Shown here: piece by piece, positions 24,417 through 33,768 of the stretch
Numbering within the stretch: the first letter of the stretch is position 1
Layout: each line of letters begins with the position of its first letter
From: Kineosporia succinea
Lineage (GTDB): Bacteria > Actinomycetota > Actinomycetes > Actinomycetales > Kineosporiaceae
NCBI RefSeq assembly: GCF_030811555.1
Contig: NZ_JAUSQZ010000001.1
Coordinates: 5,515,241-5,579,240, forward strand
Reading direction: 5' to 3'
DNA length: 64,000 nucleotides
Notes under the pieces: model-generated
Database searches by the model: none
What the model was told of the DNA's origin: nothing
The model's input: only the letters and a program-made list of their open reading frames with translations
Program-made: the position numbers and the translations under genes

Positions 24417-27194
24417 AAGTCCGGCCTGCTCGAGCGCACGGTGCAGCTGGCCCCGGGTGCGCACGTCCAGCTTCGAGAACACCCGGTACAGATGGCTTCC
24501 CACGGTGCGGTGGGTCAGGAACAGCCGCAGCCCGATCTCCTTGTTGGTCAGGCCCTCCGCCGCCAGCCGGGCGATCCGCAGCTCCTGCACGGTCAGCGAG
24601 CCCGAGGCGGACCGCTGGCCGATGGCGGCGGCCTCCTGCCGGGCCCGCTCGGCCCAGGTCCGGGCCCCGAGCTGCTCCAGCAGGAGCACGCTGGGCTCCA
24701 GCACGGCGCGGGCCTCGGCCAGGCGCCGGTGCCGGCGTAACCACATGCCGTGATAGAGCCCGACCCGGGCCCGGTGCCATCCCGGCGCGCCCCGCGCCCC
24801 GAGAGTGGCTTCGGTGAAAGCCGTCTCGGCGTCCTCGGGGGCGGCCAGAAGAGCCCGGGCCAGCTGCCGGGCCCGCTCCTGGGCCGGCGGCCGGGGGCCC
24901 GGCGCATCCAGGTCGTCCACCGGGAGCTCCCCGGTTCGCCCGGCTCCGACGGCAGCCTCGGCGAGCAGGTCCACGGCCCACCGGCGGCGCCCCGGATGGA
25001 ACGCCGGGGTGCCCGGTCGCAGCCGGGCGCTGAGGACCTCGTAGGCCTCCTGGTGCCGGTCCGCGCCGAGATGAATCAGGGCCGAGGCCAGACGGGCGTG
25101 GTCGAGCAGCACGACGTCACCGGTACGCGCCGCGAACTCCTCCGCCGCCTCGATCTCCCGGCCTGCCGAGGTGTCCCGACCCGCCGAGGTGTCCTGGTCC
25201 GCCGAGATGCTCCGGTCCGCCGAGATACCCTGGCCGGCCGAGGTTTCCTGGCCGGCCGAGGTGCTCCGGCCCACCGGCAGACCCCGGACGCCCGCGACCG
25301 CGGCCCGCGACAGCGCGGCTCCGTGGCGCCGTCGGGCCTGTCCCGTCGCCCCGGCCAGCTCCTCGGCGCGCACCGCGGCGTCCAGGGCCTCGTCCCACCG
25401 GCCCAGCAGCACGGCGGCGGACGCGCGCACCGCCAGGGTCCCGGCCCGCAGCCCGTCCCGCCCCTGGCGTCGCAGCCCCTCGTCGGCCCGGCCGGCCAGC
25501 GCGAAAGCGCTGTCCCAGTCCCCGGTCACCAGCGCGACCGGCGCCACCGCCGCGTCCGCACCCGGATCCACGACGGCGGCCGTGACCGCCCGGGAGACGT
25601 GCGCGAGCACCTCGCGATCGCCGGGCACCAGGGCGGCCCGGATCGTCAGCAGCCGCGGATCGCCCGCGGGCAGGCGCAGCCGACCGGCGACGGCGAGCAC
25701 CGTGCCCGCGAGCTCCGCGTCCGCGAGCGCGGTCCGGAACGCCGTCCGCGCCGCGCGGCTCAGCAGGTCGGCCGCCAGGTCGTCGCCGTCGTTCGCCATC
25801 GCCGTCCCGGCCCGGGCCAGCAGGCGTTTGAGCGTGAGGACGACGTCATCGCCGGGGTTCTCGAGCAGGGTCAGGCGCGCCTGCGCCTCCTCGTCGAGGT
25901 GGTACCCGCGGGCCTGGGCGGCGAGGCGTTCCACCGCGTCCGGTTCCCCCAGCTCCGCGGCGATCTCGGCCGCCCGCACGAGCCGTCGCACCCGCGAGCG
26001 GTCGTCGCCCGACAGGGAGGCCGCCCGCAGCAGGGCCGATCGGGCCGGGCGCAGCGCTCCCCGGGCCCGGGTCCGCTCGGCGGCCCGTTCCAGTGCGGCG
26101 GCGACGTCCTCGGCGGGGGCCGAGCTGGCGTGGGCCCGGTGCCAGACGGCCGCGAACGGGTCCTGGGTCGTGGCCGCGACCGCACGGTGCACCTGGGCCA
26201 CGAGCTCGGGACCCGCCGCCCGCACCACGGCCGAACGCACCAGCGGGTGATGGAACACGAGGCGTGAGACACGGACGTCGACGAGCCCCGAGTCGATGGC
26301 CTCCCGCAACGGGTCCGGTCCGGGCGAGCGGCCGGCGAGCAGCCCGTGGGCCGCGAGAACATCGGTCAGCAGCGGGCTCTCGTGCACGGCCGCCGTGGTC
26401 AGCAGGATCCGCGTGTCCGCGTCCAGGGGGTTCAGCCGCACCGCGAAAGCCCGCTCCAGACGGGTCTGGACCGGCAGGTCCAGGTGCTCACCCGCGTCCT
26501 CCAGGGGCTGGAGGGCGCCCGGAAGCTCGGCCAGGGCCAGGGGATTACCGGCTGCCAGCACGAGGAGGTGCCGCACCCGCTCCGGCCCGAGCTCCGGAGC
26601 GGACCGGGCGAGCAGGGAACGGGCGTCGGCCTCGGCGAGCGGTGCCAGCGCGATCGTCTCCCGGGCCTCGAGCGACCAGCCCGGATCCTCGGGACGGGTG
26701 GCCGCCACGATCCGCAGTGTCCCGCCCGCCCGGCGCCAGACGAAACGGGCCACGGCCCGGCTCGCGTCGTCCATCCAGTGCACGTCGTCGAGCAGGAGCA
26801 CGGTCGCCCGCGCCGGAGCCCGGGTCAGCAGGGCCAGTGCGCCGAGCCCCACCTGCAGCGGGTCCGGGGCGTCGGCCGACGCCGACAGGGCGAGCGCTCG
26901 GGTCAGGGCGGCCCGGGGGACGTCCGGCAGGTCGCCGAGCCGGGCCAGCAGGGGCAGCAGGAGCTGGTGCAGCGCGGCGAACGGGACATAGCGCTCGGCC
27001 TCCACCCCGGTCGCCCGCAGCACCCGCAGGCCCCGGGCCAGCGCCGCCGAGGCCGCGTGCTCGACGAGAGCCGTCTTGCCGATCCCGGCCGGGCCCACGA
27101 GCAGCACCCGGCCGCGGTTCGCCCCGGACACGGCCGCCGTGACCCGGGCCTGCTCGGGTGCCCGGCCGATCAGGTCCTGCGTGATGTGCTGCAA
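24411..27194 (-). CDS. Large ATP-binding LuxR-family regulator (LAL type) 1
   Basis: About 927 residues from a TTG start at 27194, chosen because GGAGGCGG precedes it and the protein then begins just before the ATPase. The frame stays open far upstream, so the start is not certain. Walker A is GPAGIGKT (34-41), Walker B VLLLDDVHWMDD; a helical middle follows, and a LuxR helix-turn-helix ends it (LTVQELRIARLAAEGLTNKEIGLRLFLTHRTVGSHLYRVFSKL). A hexapeptide tandem repeat lies in the linker. A second LAL gene is divergent 129 bp away. Ligand unknown. Confidence 0.87.
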   Translation of the reverse strand: MQHITQDLIGRAPEQARVTAAVSGANRGRVLLVGPAGIGKTALVEHAASAALARGLRVLRATGVEAERYVPFAALHQLLLPLLARLGDLPDVPRAALTRALALSASADAPDPLQVGLGALALLTRAPARATVLLLDDVHWMDDASRAVARFVWRRAGGTLRIVAATRPEDPGWSLEARETIALAPLAEADARSLLARSAPELGPERVRHLLVLAAGNPLALAELPGALQPLEDAGEHLDLPVQTRLERAFAVRLNPLDADTRILLTTAAVHESPLLTDVLAAHGLLAGRSPGPDPLREAIDSGLVDVRVSRLVFHHPLVRSAVVRAAGPELVAQVHRAVAATTQDPFAAVWHRAHASSAPAEDVAAALERAAERTRARGALRPARSALLRAASLSGDDRSRVRRLVRAAEIAAELGEPDAVERLAAQARGYHLDEEAQARLTLLENPGDDVVLTLKRLLARAGTAMANDGDDLAADLLSRAARTAFRTALADAELAGTVLAVAGRLRLPAGDPRLLTIRAALVPGDREVLAHVSRAVTAAVVDPGADAAVAPVALVTGDWDSAFALAGRADEGLRRQGRDGLRAGTLAVRASAAVLLGRWDEALDAAVRAEELAGATGQARRRHGAALSRAAVAGVRGLPVGRSTSAGQETSAGQGISADRSISADQDTSAGRDTSAGREIEAAEEFAARTGDVVLLDHARLASALIHLGADRHQEAYEVLSARLRPGTPAFHPGRRRWAVDLLAEAAVGAGRTGELPVDDLDAPGPRPPAQERARQLARALLAAPEDAETAFTEATLGARGAPGWHRARVGLYHGMWLRRHRRLAEARAVLEPSVLLLEQLGARTWAERARQEAAAIGQRSASGSLTVQELRIARLAAEGLTNKEIGLRLFLTHRTVGSHLYRVFSKLDVRTRGQLHRALEQAGLL
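25162..25269 (-). repeat. Six copies of an 18-bp repeat inside the LAL gene
   Basis: Six head-to-tail units like CCGGCCGAGGTGTCCTGG encode (T/I)SA(G/D)(Q/R)-type hexapeptides (STSAGQ, ETSAGQ, GISADR, SISADQ, DTSAGR, DTSAGR). Frame is kept, so copy number can change without breaking the protein. Confidence 0.85.
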
Positions 27195-27323
27195 CCGTTC
27201 CGCCTCCTCCGCCGGTGAGCAAAGGTAGGAATCCGGGTGATGTCGACGAATCGGTAGGATCACTGAGATCTCCCGCGATCGGCGGAGTCGACCGGATCCC
27301 GGCAGATCGAGCGGAGCCCCAGC
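27195..27323. promoter_or_regulatory. Divergent promoter region of the two LAL regulators
   Basis: This 129-bp stretch must hold both promoters. GGTAGGA occurs twice (27224-27230 and 27253-27259), starts 29 bp apart on the same face of the helix within error. The rest shows no clear hexamers. Confidence 0.4.
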
Positions 27324-29972
27324 GTGCTTAGCCTTCTCGTGCGTTCCGTGCTGGTGGACGAGGTGGTCACCCACCTGCGGCCCTCGGGTTCGGTGGCCCT
27401 CGTCTCCGGGGCCGCGGGCCTGGGCAAGTCCACGCTCGCGCAGGCGGTCACCGCCGGGCTGGAATCCGCCGGCCACCGGGTGATCCGGGGCCGGGCCAGT
27501 GAGTCCGAGACCAGGATCCGCTTCGCCGCGCTGCACCAGACCCTGCGCCCCCTGCTGGCCGCCGCGGGGACGCTGATCGAGCGTCAGCGCCAGGCCCTCG
27601 AGCACGCGTTCGCGCTCGCCGACACCACCGGTACGCCCGACCCGCTCACGCTGCGCGTCGCCTGCCTGACCCTGCTGTCCCAGGCCGCCGCGACCGGCCC
27701 GGTCACGGTGGTGCTCGACGACGCCCACTGGGCCGACGCCGAGAGCCTGGGCGTGCTGGAGTTCGGGGCGCGCCGGATCCAGGGTGAGCCGTTCTCGATG
27801 CTGTTCCTCGGGCGGTCGTCCGGGCCTCTGTCGTCGCTGGAGCGCTGTGCCGGGCTGGTGCGTGAGCTCGAGCCGCTCGACGAGACGACGGCCGGGCTCC
27901 TCCTCGACGCGCAGCCGGCCCGCCCGACCGGCGCGCACCGCACCCGCGTGCTGCTGCAGTCGGCCGGAAACCCGCTGGCGCTGGTGGAACTCGCCAACCG
28001 GCGCACGGGTGCGGAGGGGCACGACGGGAGCGTCCCGGAACGACTGGCCCGCTCGTTCGGGGCGCCGGTCGAAAGTCTCTCCGCCCCGGCACGTCACGCT
28101 CTGCTGGTCGCGGCCGCCCTGGACACCCCGGAGATCGACGGCCCGGCCCTGGGCCTGAGCGACCTGCAGGAGGCGATCGACGCCGACCTGCTGGTCGGGC
28201 CCCCGCAGCGCCTGGCCTTCCGGCACCCGACCCTGCGCTCGGTCGTCTACCACGCCGCCCCGCCCGAGGAGCGCCGCCGGGCCCACACCTTCCTCGTCTC
28301 CTACCTCGCCGGCCGGCCGGAACGGGTGCTGACCCACCTCGCGGCCGCGGCCGTGGCACCCGACGCCGCCGCCCGTGACGCCCTCCACGCCGTGGGCGTG
28401 ACCCTGGAGTCGCGCGGCCGGCACGGCGCCGCGGCCACCGCCTACACCCTCGCCGCGGGCCTGGCCCCCGACCCGGCCGACGCGGCCGACCTGCTGCTGC
28501 GCGCCGCCGGCCGGGCCGCCGCCGAGTCCGCCACCGACCGGGCCCTGGACCATGCCCGCGAGGCCCGGCGGCACCGCGACGACGACACCACGAACGCGGC
28601 CGTCGCCCTGTTCGAGGCCGAAGAACTCACGCGGGCGGGCAAACCCGCGCGGGCCGCGCACCTGCTCGTCGACGCCCTGGGCCGCTGGTCATCCGTCCCC
28701 GGGTCCCTGCTCACCGAGCTGGGCGATCTCACCGCCACCGTCGTCGCCCACGTCGGCGACCCCGCGCTCGAGGCGGCCGCCCGGCGGGTCTGGGGCACCG
28801 TGCGTCCGCCGGCCGCGAACCCGGCGGGCACCCTGGTGGACCGGAGTCTCGAACTCCCCGGGACGTCCTCAGGTCTCACCCCGGAACTTCTTTCCCCGGA
28901 GCTGACCACGGACGGCCCGGTCGTGTCCCTGGCCGCGCTCGCGGCCCGGCTCGATGAGACCGCTCTGGCCCGAAGGCTTCTCGACACCGCCACCGACCGC
29001 GCGCGCCTGGCCGGTGGGCCACCCGCCCGGCAGGCGCGGGTGCTGGCCCTGTCGGCCTGGGCCCGTATCGACCAGGGCCTGTGGGACGACGCCCTGGAGG
29101 CCGTTCACGCGGGCGAGGCGCTGGTCGAAGAGCACCCGGACCCGATGCTCTTCGCTGCGATCTCCTCGGCCCACGCCTACATCGCGGCCTCCCGGGCGGC
29201 CAGCCGTGAGAACGCCCGGCACTTCGCGGCCGACGCGCTGCGGGCTGTCGATCCGCACGAGGCCCGGGTCTACGCCACCCGCGCCCGGCACGCCCTGGGG
29301 GTGGCCGCCCTGGTCGCGGGCGACCACCCGTCGGCCGCCTCGATCCTCGCCGAGCTCGCCGGTCCCGCCTCCCATCCCCGCGAATCCGTCTACGCCCTGG
29401 CCGATCTCGCCGAGGCGTTCGCCCGCACCGGCTCGGCCCCCGAGGGCCGGCGCATCCTCGAGGCCACCCGTCAGCGGTACGCCGGGCCCGTCTCGCCCCG
29501 GCTGAACGCCCTGCTCGAGCACGCCCGGGCCCGGCTGGCGTCGGCGTCGACGGCCGAGTCGCACTACCGGGCGGCCCTGGCCGATCCGGGCGGGGTGGCC
29601 TGGCCGTACGAGCGTGCCCGCACCCATCTCGCGTACGCCCGCTGGCTGAGGGCACAGGGCCGCGACGCTCTTCCCCAGCTGGAACTGGCGCTGCCCGCCT
29701 TCGGGGCCACCGGTGCCAAGATGTGGCTGGCGACCGCCCAGGACGAGATCCGGGACGCCGGTGGCGTGGTGACGCCCGCCGCCTACGACGCGCTCGCGAC
29801 GCTGACGCCCGCCGAGCGCGCGGTGGTCCTGCTCGTCGGCGAGGGCCTCAGCAACCGGGCGATCGCCGACCGGCTGTACCTGTCGCCGCGCACGGTCGAA
29901 TCGCACCTCTACCACGCCTATCCCAAGGTCGGGGTACGCACCCGGGCCGAGCTGCTGAAGCTGCTCGCGTGA
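27324..29972 (+). CDS. Large ATP-binding LuxR-family regulator (LAL type) 2
   Basis: 882 residues from the GTG at 27324. Walker A is GAAGLGKST (29-37) and Walker B VTVVLDDAHWADA. Helical repeats fill the middle, and a LuxR helix-turn-helix ends the protein (LTPAERAVVLLVGEGLSNRAIADRLYLSPRTVESHLYHAYPKV). Its domain plan equals that of the divergent LAL gene but the sequences differ widely, so they are not a fresh duplication. It ends two bases before the stop of the convergent hydrolase gene. Targets may be the nearby hydrolase and dehydrogenase promoters; inferred. Confidence 0.88.
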   Translation: MLSLLVRSVLVDEVVTHLRPSGSVALVSGAAGLGKSTLAQAVTAGLESAGHRVIRGRASESETRIRFAALHQTLRPLLAAAGTLIERQRQALEHAFALADTTGTPDPLTLRVACLTLLSQAAATGPVTVVLDDAHWADAESLGVLEFGARRIQGEPFSMLFLGRSSGPLSSLERCAGLVRELEPLDETTAGLLLDAQPARPTGAHRTRVLLQSAGNPLALVELANRRTGAEGHDGSVPERLARSFGAPVESLSAPARHALLVAAALDTPEIDGPALGLSDLQEAIDADLLVGPPQRLAFRHPTLRSVVYHAAPPEERRRAHTFLVSYLAGRPERVLTHLAAAAVAPDAAARDALHAVGVTLESRGRHGAAATAYTLAAGLAPDPADAADLLLRAAGRAAAESATDRALDHAREARRHRDDDTTNAAVALFEAEELTRAGKPARAAHLLVDALGRWSSVPGSLLTELGDLTATVVAHVGDPALEAAARRVWGTVRPPAANPAGTLVDRSLELPGTSSGLTPELLSPELTTDGPVVSLAALAARLDETALARRLLDTATDRARLAGGPPARQARVLALSAWARIDQGLWDDALEAVHAGEALVEEHPDPMLFAAISSAHAYIAASRAASRENARHFAADALRAVDPHEARVYATRARHALGVAALVAGDHPSAASILAELAGPASHPRESVYALADLAEAFARTGSAPEGRRILEATRQRYAGPVSPRLNALLEHARARLASASTAESHYRAALADPGGVAWPYERARTHLAYARWLRAQGRDALPQLELALPAFGATGAKMWLATAQDEIRDAGGVVTPAAYDALATLTPAERAVVLLVGEGLSNRAIADRLYLSPRTVESHLYHAYPKVGVRTRAELLKLLA

Positions 29973-29973
29973 A

Positions 29974-30774
29974 TCAGAGACCTTGCTTCCCGAGCCAGGT
30001 CAGGCACGACTCGGCCACCTCGCGCCAGCCGCTGTCGATGGTCAGGGAGTGCCCGCGGTCGTCGAAGCCGAGCAGGTCGGTGACGGCCGAGGAGTGCCGG
30101 TACTGCTTGAAGCTGGAGCGGGTGACGGCCTCGGGCACGGTGTGGTCGCGGCCTCCCATCACCAGCAGCAGTGGGCCGCGCGACTCGTTGCCGGTGTTCA
30201 CGGCGGCCGGTGAGTTCGGCGAGAAGTTCGCGGCGGCGGCCTCGAACAGCGGCTTCCCGGGGGCGGGCACGCTCCAGCGGGCGTAGAGCTCGTCGGACTC
30301 CTCCTCGCTGACGGCGTTGCCGAAGGCGAACCGGAACTGGGCGGCCGTCAGGCTGACGGCGCGGTTGCGGTTGGCCGGGTTGCGGAACACCGGCAAGGTT
30401 GCCCGCAGCGCCGAGAGAGGCAGCGGCAGAACGCCTTTGATCTGGGCGGCGTCGATGCCGACGGCGGCCACGGCATAGTCCTCGCCCAGCAGCTTCTCGG
30501 CCAGCATCCCGCCGAAACTGTGCCCGATCAGGACGGGCCGCGACGGCAGCCGGTCGATCACCGTCTTGAGATGCGCGGTCACGTCGTCGATCCCGTGACC
30601 GGCGACGGCCTCGGGGGCGAGCCGCGAGGCCTCGACCGTGTCGCCGTCACCGGGCCAGGCGGCCACCGAGGGGGCGTAGCCACGCTCGGCGAACAGGTCG
30701 ACCCAGGGCTGCCAGGACGAGGCGTGCAGCCACAGGCCGTGGATGAACAGGACGGGGGTGGGGGCTGTGGTCAT
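29974..30774 (-). CDS. Alpha/beta hydrolase
   Basis: 266 residues, cytoplasmic, no signal peptide. LFIHGLWLHASSW is the oxyanion region; GHSFGG carries the nucleophile Ser; GGRDHTVP and DRGHSL give Asp and His. I chose ATG 30774, which starts at the fold. A 19-bp motif shared with the dehydrogenase promoter lies 63 bases upstream (30838-30856), suggesting coregulation. Substrate unknown. Confidence 0.87.
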   Translation of the reverse strand: MTTAPTPVLFIHGLWLHASSWQPWVDLFAERGYAPSVAAWPGDGDTVEASRLAPEAVAGHGIDDVTAHLKTVIDRLPSRPVLIGHSFGGMLAEKLLGEDYAVAAVGIDAAQIKGVLPLPLSALRATLPVFRNPANRNRAVSLTAAQFRFAFGNAVSEEESDELYARWSVPAPGKPLFEAAAANFSPNSPAAVNTGNESRGPLLLVMGGRDHTVPEAVTRSSFKQYRHSSAVTDLLGFDDRGHSLTIDSGWREVAESCLTWLGKQGL

Positions 30775-30837
30775 GGCGATCTTCCGTTCGGTGGTGGCCG
30801 GAGCGACGATCTCGACTGTGACCCGGCGCCGCGCCCG

Positions 30838-30856
30838 GTCGCTTGCGTCAATCGAC
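30838..30856 (-). promoter_or_regulatory. Shared 19-bp motif, copy B
   Basis: On the minus strand GTCGATTGACGCAAGCGAC, differing from copy A (23588) at two of 19 bases and upstream of the alpha/beta hydrolase gene. Confidence 0.6.
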
Positions 30857-30966
30857 TGACCCGGCACTCCCCTGCGGAACGGTAACAATTCGGGCAAAAA
30901 CGTCCAGGGTGCCTGCCCATGGTTCTAGGCTGCGGGAATTCGTCAGTCCACGTCCTCAGGAGCGCG

Positions 30967-33768
30967 ATGCGCGTCGGCTGGCCCCTGCTCCGCCGCGCGC
31001 CCGGGCGCCTGCTGCGCAGCGGCTCCCTGGCGCTGATGCTCACGATCAGCGTGGCCCTGCTGGCCGGGCTGGTCGCGGCCGGGCCCCTGTTCGGCCGGGC
31101 GACGGCCAACGGTTCGCTCGAGCGCAAGCTCGCCACGGTGCCCCACAACACACAGGCCAACCAGCAGGCGGCGCTGACGCTGATCCTGCCGGGGCGGCTC
31201 TGGGACGACACCCGCGTCGCCGTGACGAAGATGCTGGACGACGTGCCCTGGCTGGACCCGGTGGTCACCTCGGTGTGGTCGGGGTCCTGGGAGAACGACA
31301 TCTACCAGCCGATGCCCTTCCTCGGGGTCGGAGACCGGCGCAAGGTCGCCGTGCTCTACCACCGCACCGGCGCGGTCGAGGCCCTCGACGTGGTCCGCGG
31401 GCGGCGCGGGGCCAAGGGGCTGTGGCTGCCCGACGGGCTCGCCACCGAGCTCGGTCTCGAGCCGGGAGACTCCTTCCGGGCCGGCAAGACCCTGGACGAC
31501 GGGCCGACCCTGGCCAGCTGCAACGGCCCGGGCTCGGGCGGCGGTTCCCTGGGGCTGGAGCCCGGGACCCCGACGACCGTCGCGTCCACGGTCACGCTGG
31601 CCGGCACGTATCGCACCGCCCCCGACGGGCGGGTGCCCACCGGCCGCTACTTCTCGGCCCTGGCGGCGCGGCTGCCGGGTGATCCGTCGCGCTGCCCGCT
31701 GACGGCCCTGCTGATGATCGGCGACGAGGAGACCGTCCAGGGTGCTCTGAAGGCCGCGGACGAGATCCCGGACTGGACCTACTCGGCCGACCTCTCGCAG
31801 GACGGGCGTTCCCTGGACCGGCTGGAACAGGCGGCCACCCGCGCGCAGGAGCTCCGCCTGGGCCCGGGGGACCTGACGAGCGACCTGTGGAAGGCGGTGG
31901 CCGGCCAGGGCGTCGAACCCCGGGTGGAGAGCGGGCTGCCCGCGCTCTACGCGGAGGCCGAGGCCGACGCCCGCACGGCCGCCCAGCAGGGGCGCGGCAT
32001 CGCGCTGGCCGGGGCCGCGCTCGGGCTGGCCGCGGTCGTCATCGCCCTGCGGGCCCTGGCCCAGCGCCGCCGTCGCGAGAACGAGCTGCTGGTGGGGCTG
32101 GGAACACCTCTGCGCGCGGTGGTCGCGACCAGCGCCCTGGAACTGCTGCTGCCGGCCGTGATCGGTGCCCTCGCCGGTGCGTTCGCGGCCTACCTGGCCT
32201 TCGCGTTCCTCGGCCCGCAGAGCCGTCTCGGGGCGGACGCGATCGTCACCACGCTGGGCGCCGCGGCCCTGGTCGCCCTCGTCACCCTGGCCGGTAACGC
32301 CGTCGTCACCGTGCTGCAGGCCCGCTCGATCGGGCGCCGCCTCGCCGGGCGGGAACCGCTCCGGAGCCCGGGGGGCGCGGGCGGTTTCTGGCTGCCGCTC
32401 CTGCTCGGCGCCGCCGTGCTCGCCGTCGGCTCGGTGCTGGCCCGCGACGGCCGGGCCTCCTACACCGACCCGCTGTCCGCGGTGCTGCCGATCCTCGTCC
32501 TGGCCGGTGGCAGTCTGCTGCTGGTGCGGCTGGCCGCGTTCGGCACGAGACTCCGGCGCCGCCCGACCGGGACCGGGGGCGCCGGCGTCGACCGGCTGGT
32601 GCTGCGCGGCCTGCGCGACACCGGCGTGGCGGTGACCGATCTGGTGGTCGTCCTGGCCATCGGCGTCGGGGTGCTGGCCTATGGTCTCGTCTCCGCCGAC
32701 GTGGTGCACGCGTCCGTCCACGACAAGACCGCCGTGCTGGCGGGGGCGACCTCCGCCGCGCACGTCCCGAACTCGCCCGACCTGGGAGGCGGGGAGGGGC
32801 CGGCCCCCGGCCTGGGCGACGGCCTGGCGGTGGTCTGGCGCGCCCGCGCCCAGCTGCAGCCCGACTACACCGACGTCGACATCCTGGTGGTCAACCCGGA
32901 AACCCTTCCGGCGGTGGCACTCTGGGGCGTGGGGCCGGAACTGGCGCAGGCGCGTCAGGCCCTGCGGAAGTTCGACGAGCCCGTCCGTGGTGTCCTCCCG
33001 GCCCTGCTGGTCGGGATACCCGGCCGGGAGCCCGGACGGGGCGGCACCGTCTCGGTCGGAGCCCAGGAGCTCCAGCTCATCGCGAAGGCCGACCTGACCG
33101 CCTTCCCCGGAGCCACGCGTCCCACCGTGGTCCTCGACGCCCGCTCGCTCTTCACCCGGCTCGACATCCTCGGGAAGCGCCAGAACCCCTCGATCGCGGG
33201 CAACATCGGCGGTCAGGGCACCTACGCCACATGGCTCTGGTCGTCCCGTCCGGCCGCCGCCCTGGAGACCTACCTGGACGGGAAACACATCACCCCCCTG
33301 GCGCTCACCTCGATCGAACAGGCCCGGGCCACCCCGGTGCTCACCTCCAGCGGCTGGGCCGCGACCTACCAGATCGTGCTCGGGCTGGCCGCTCTCGCCC
33401 TGGCCGGGCTGTCGGTGGTGGTCGCGGTCGACCGCCGCGTCGCCCGCGCCGCCCCGGTCGACCTGGTGCTGCGCCGTTTCGGGGTGCGCCCCGCCCGCCT
33501 GGTGCGGCTGCGGGCCGGTGAACTCGCCCTCACCGGCCTGGCGGCGCTCGCCGTGCTGGTCCTGCCCTTCGGCGTGGTGATGACGCTCCTGCCCCGCCTG
33601 GTCGAGCCCGGGCCCACACTCTCCCCGGCGATGGACGTGTCCGTGCCGCTCGTGCCCCTGCTCCTCAGCGTGCTCGCGGCGGCCGCCGTCACCGCCGCCG
33701 CGGTCTGGGTCGCGGCCCGCCGCTCGGCCACCCTGAAACCCGCGGAGGTGCTTCGTGACGACGCCTGA
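30967..33768 (+). CDS. FtsX-like ABC transporter membrane protein
   Basis: 933 residues. ATG 30967 has AGGAG four bases upstream. A first membrane span (about 20-40) is followed by a large external domain, then a cluster of spans (about 355-600), a second external domain and a final cluster near the C-terminus with a closing ALKPAEVLR-like end (ATLKPAEVLRDDA). This is the duplicated MacB/FtsX plan. Such proteins export or extract lipoproteins, peptides or drugs. The two ATPases follow at once, the first overlapping by 14 bases. Confidence 0.87.
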   Translation: MRVGWPLLRRAPGRLLRSGSLALMLTISVALLAGLVAAGPLFGRATANGSLERKLATVPHNTQANQQAALTLILPGRLWDDTRVAVTKMLDDVPWLDPVVTSVWSGSWENDIYQPMPFLGVGDRRKVAVLYHRTGAVEALDVVRGRRGAKGLWLPDGLATELGLEPGDSFRAGKTLDDGPTLASCNGPGSGGGSLGLEPGTPTTVASTVTLAGTYRTAPDGRVPTGRYFSALAARLPGDPSRCPLTALLMIGDEETVQGALKAADEIPDWTYSADLSQDGRSLDRLEQAATRAQELRLGPGDLTSDLWKAVAGQGVEPRVESGLPALYAEAEADARTAAQQGRGIALAGAALGLAAVVIALRALAQRRRRENELLVGLGTPLRAVVATSALELLLPAVIGALAGAFAAYLAFAFLGPQSRLGADAIVTTLGAAALVALVTLAGNAVVTVLQARSIGRRLAGREPLRSPGGAGGFWLPLLLGAAVLAVGSVLARDGRASYTDPLSAVLPILVLAGGSLLLVRLAAFGTRLRRRPTGTGGAGVDRLVLRGLRDTGVAVTDLVVVLAIGVGVLAYGLVSADVVHASVHDKTAVLAGATSAAHVPNSPDLGGGEGPAPGLGDGLAVVWRARAQLQPDYTDVDILVVNPETLPAVALWGVGPELAQARQALRKFDEPVRGVLPALLVGIPGREPGRGGTVSVGAQELQLIAKADLTAFPGATRPTVVLDARSLFTRLDILGKRQNPSIAGNIGGQGTYATWLWSSRPAAALETYLDGKHITPLALTSIEQARATPVLTSSGWAATYQIVLGLAALALAGLSVVVAVDRRVARAAPVDLVLRRFGVRPARLVRLRAGELALTGLAALAVLVLPFGVVMTLLPRLVEPGPTLSPAMDVSVPLVPLLLSVLAAAAVTAAAVWVAARRSATLKPAEVLRDDA

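Noticed and set aside
27195-28661. Extension of the minus-strand LAL gene upstream of 27194
   Set aside because: The frame is open but crosses the divergent promoter and the start of the second LAL gene, and the added protein has no LAL-like sequence.
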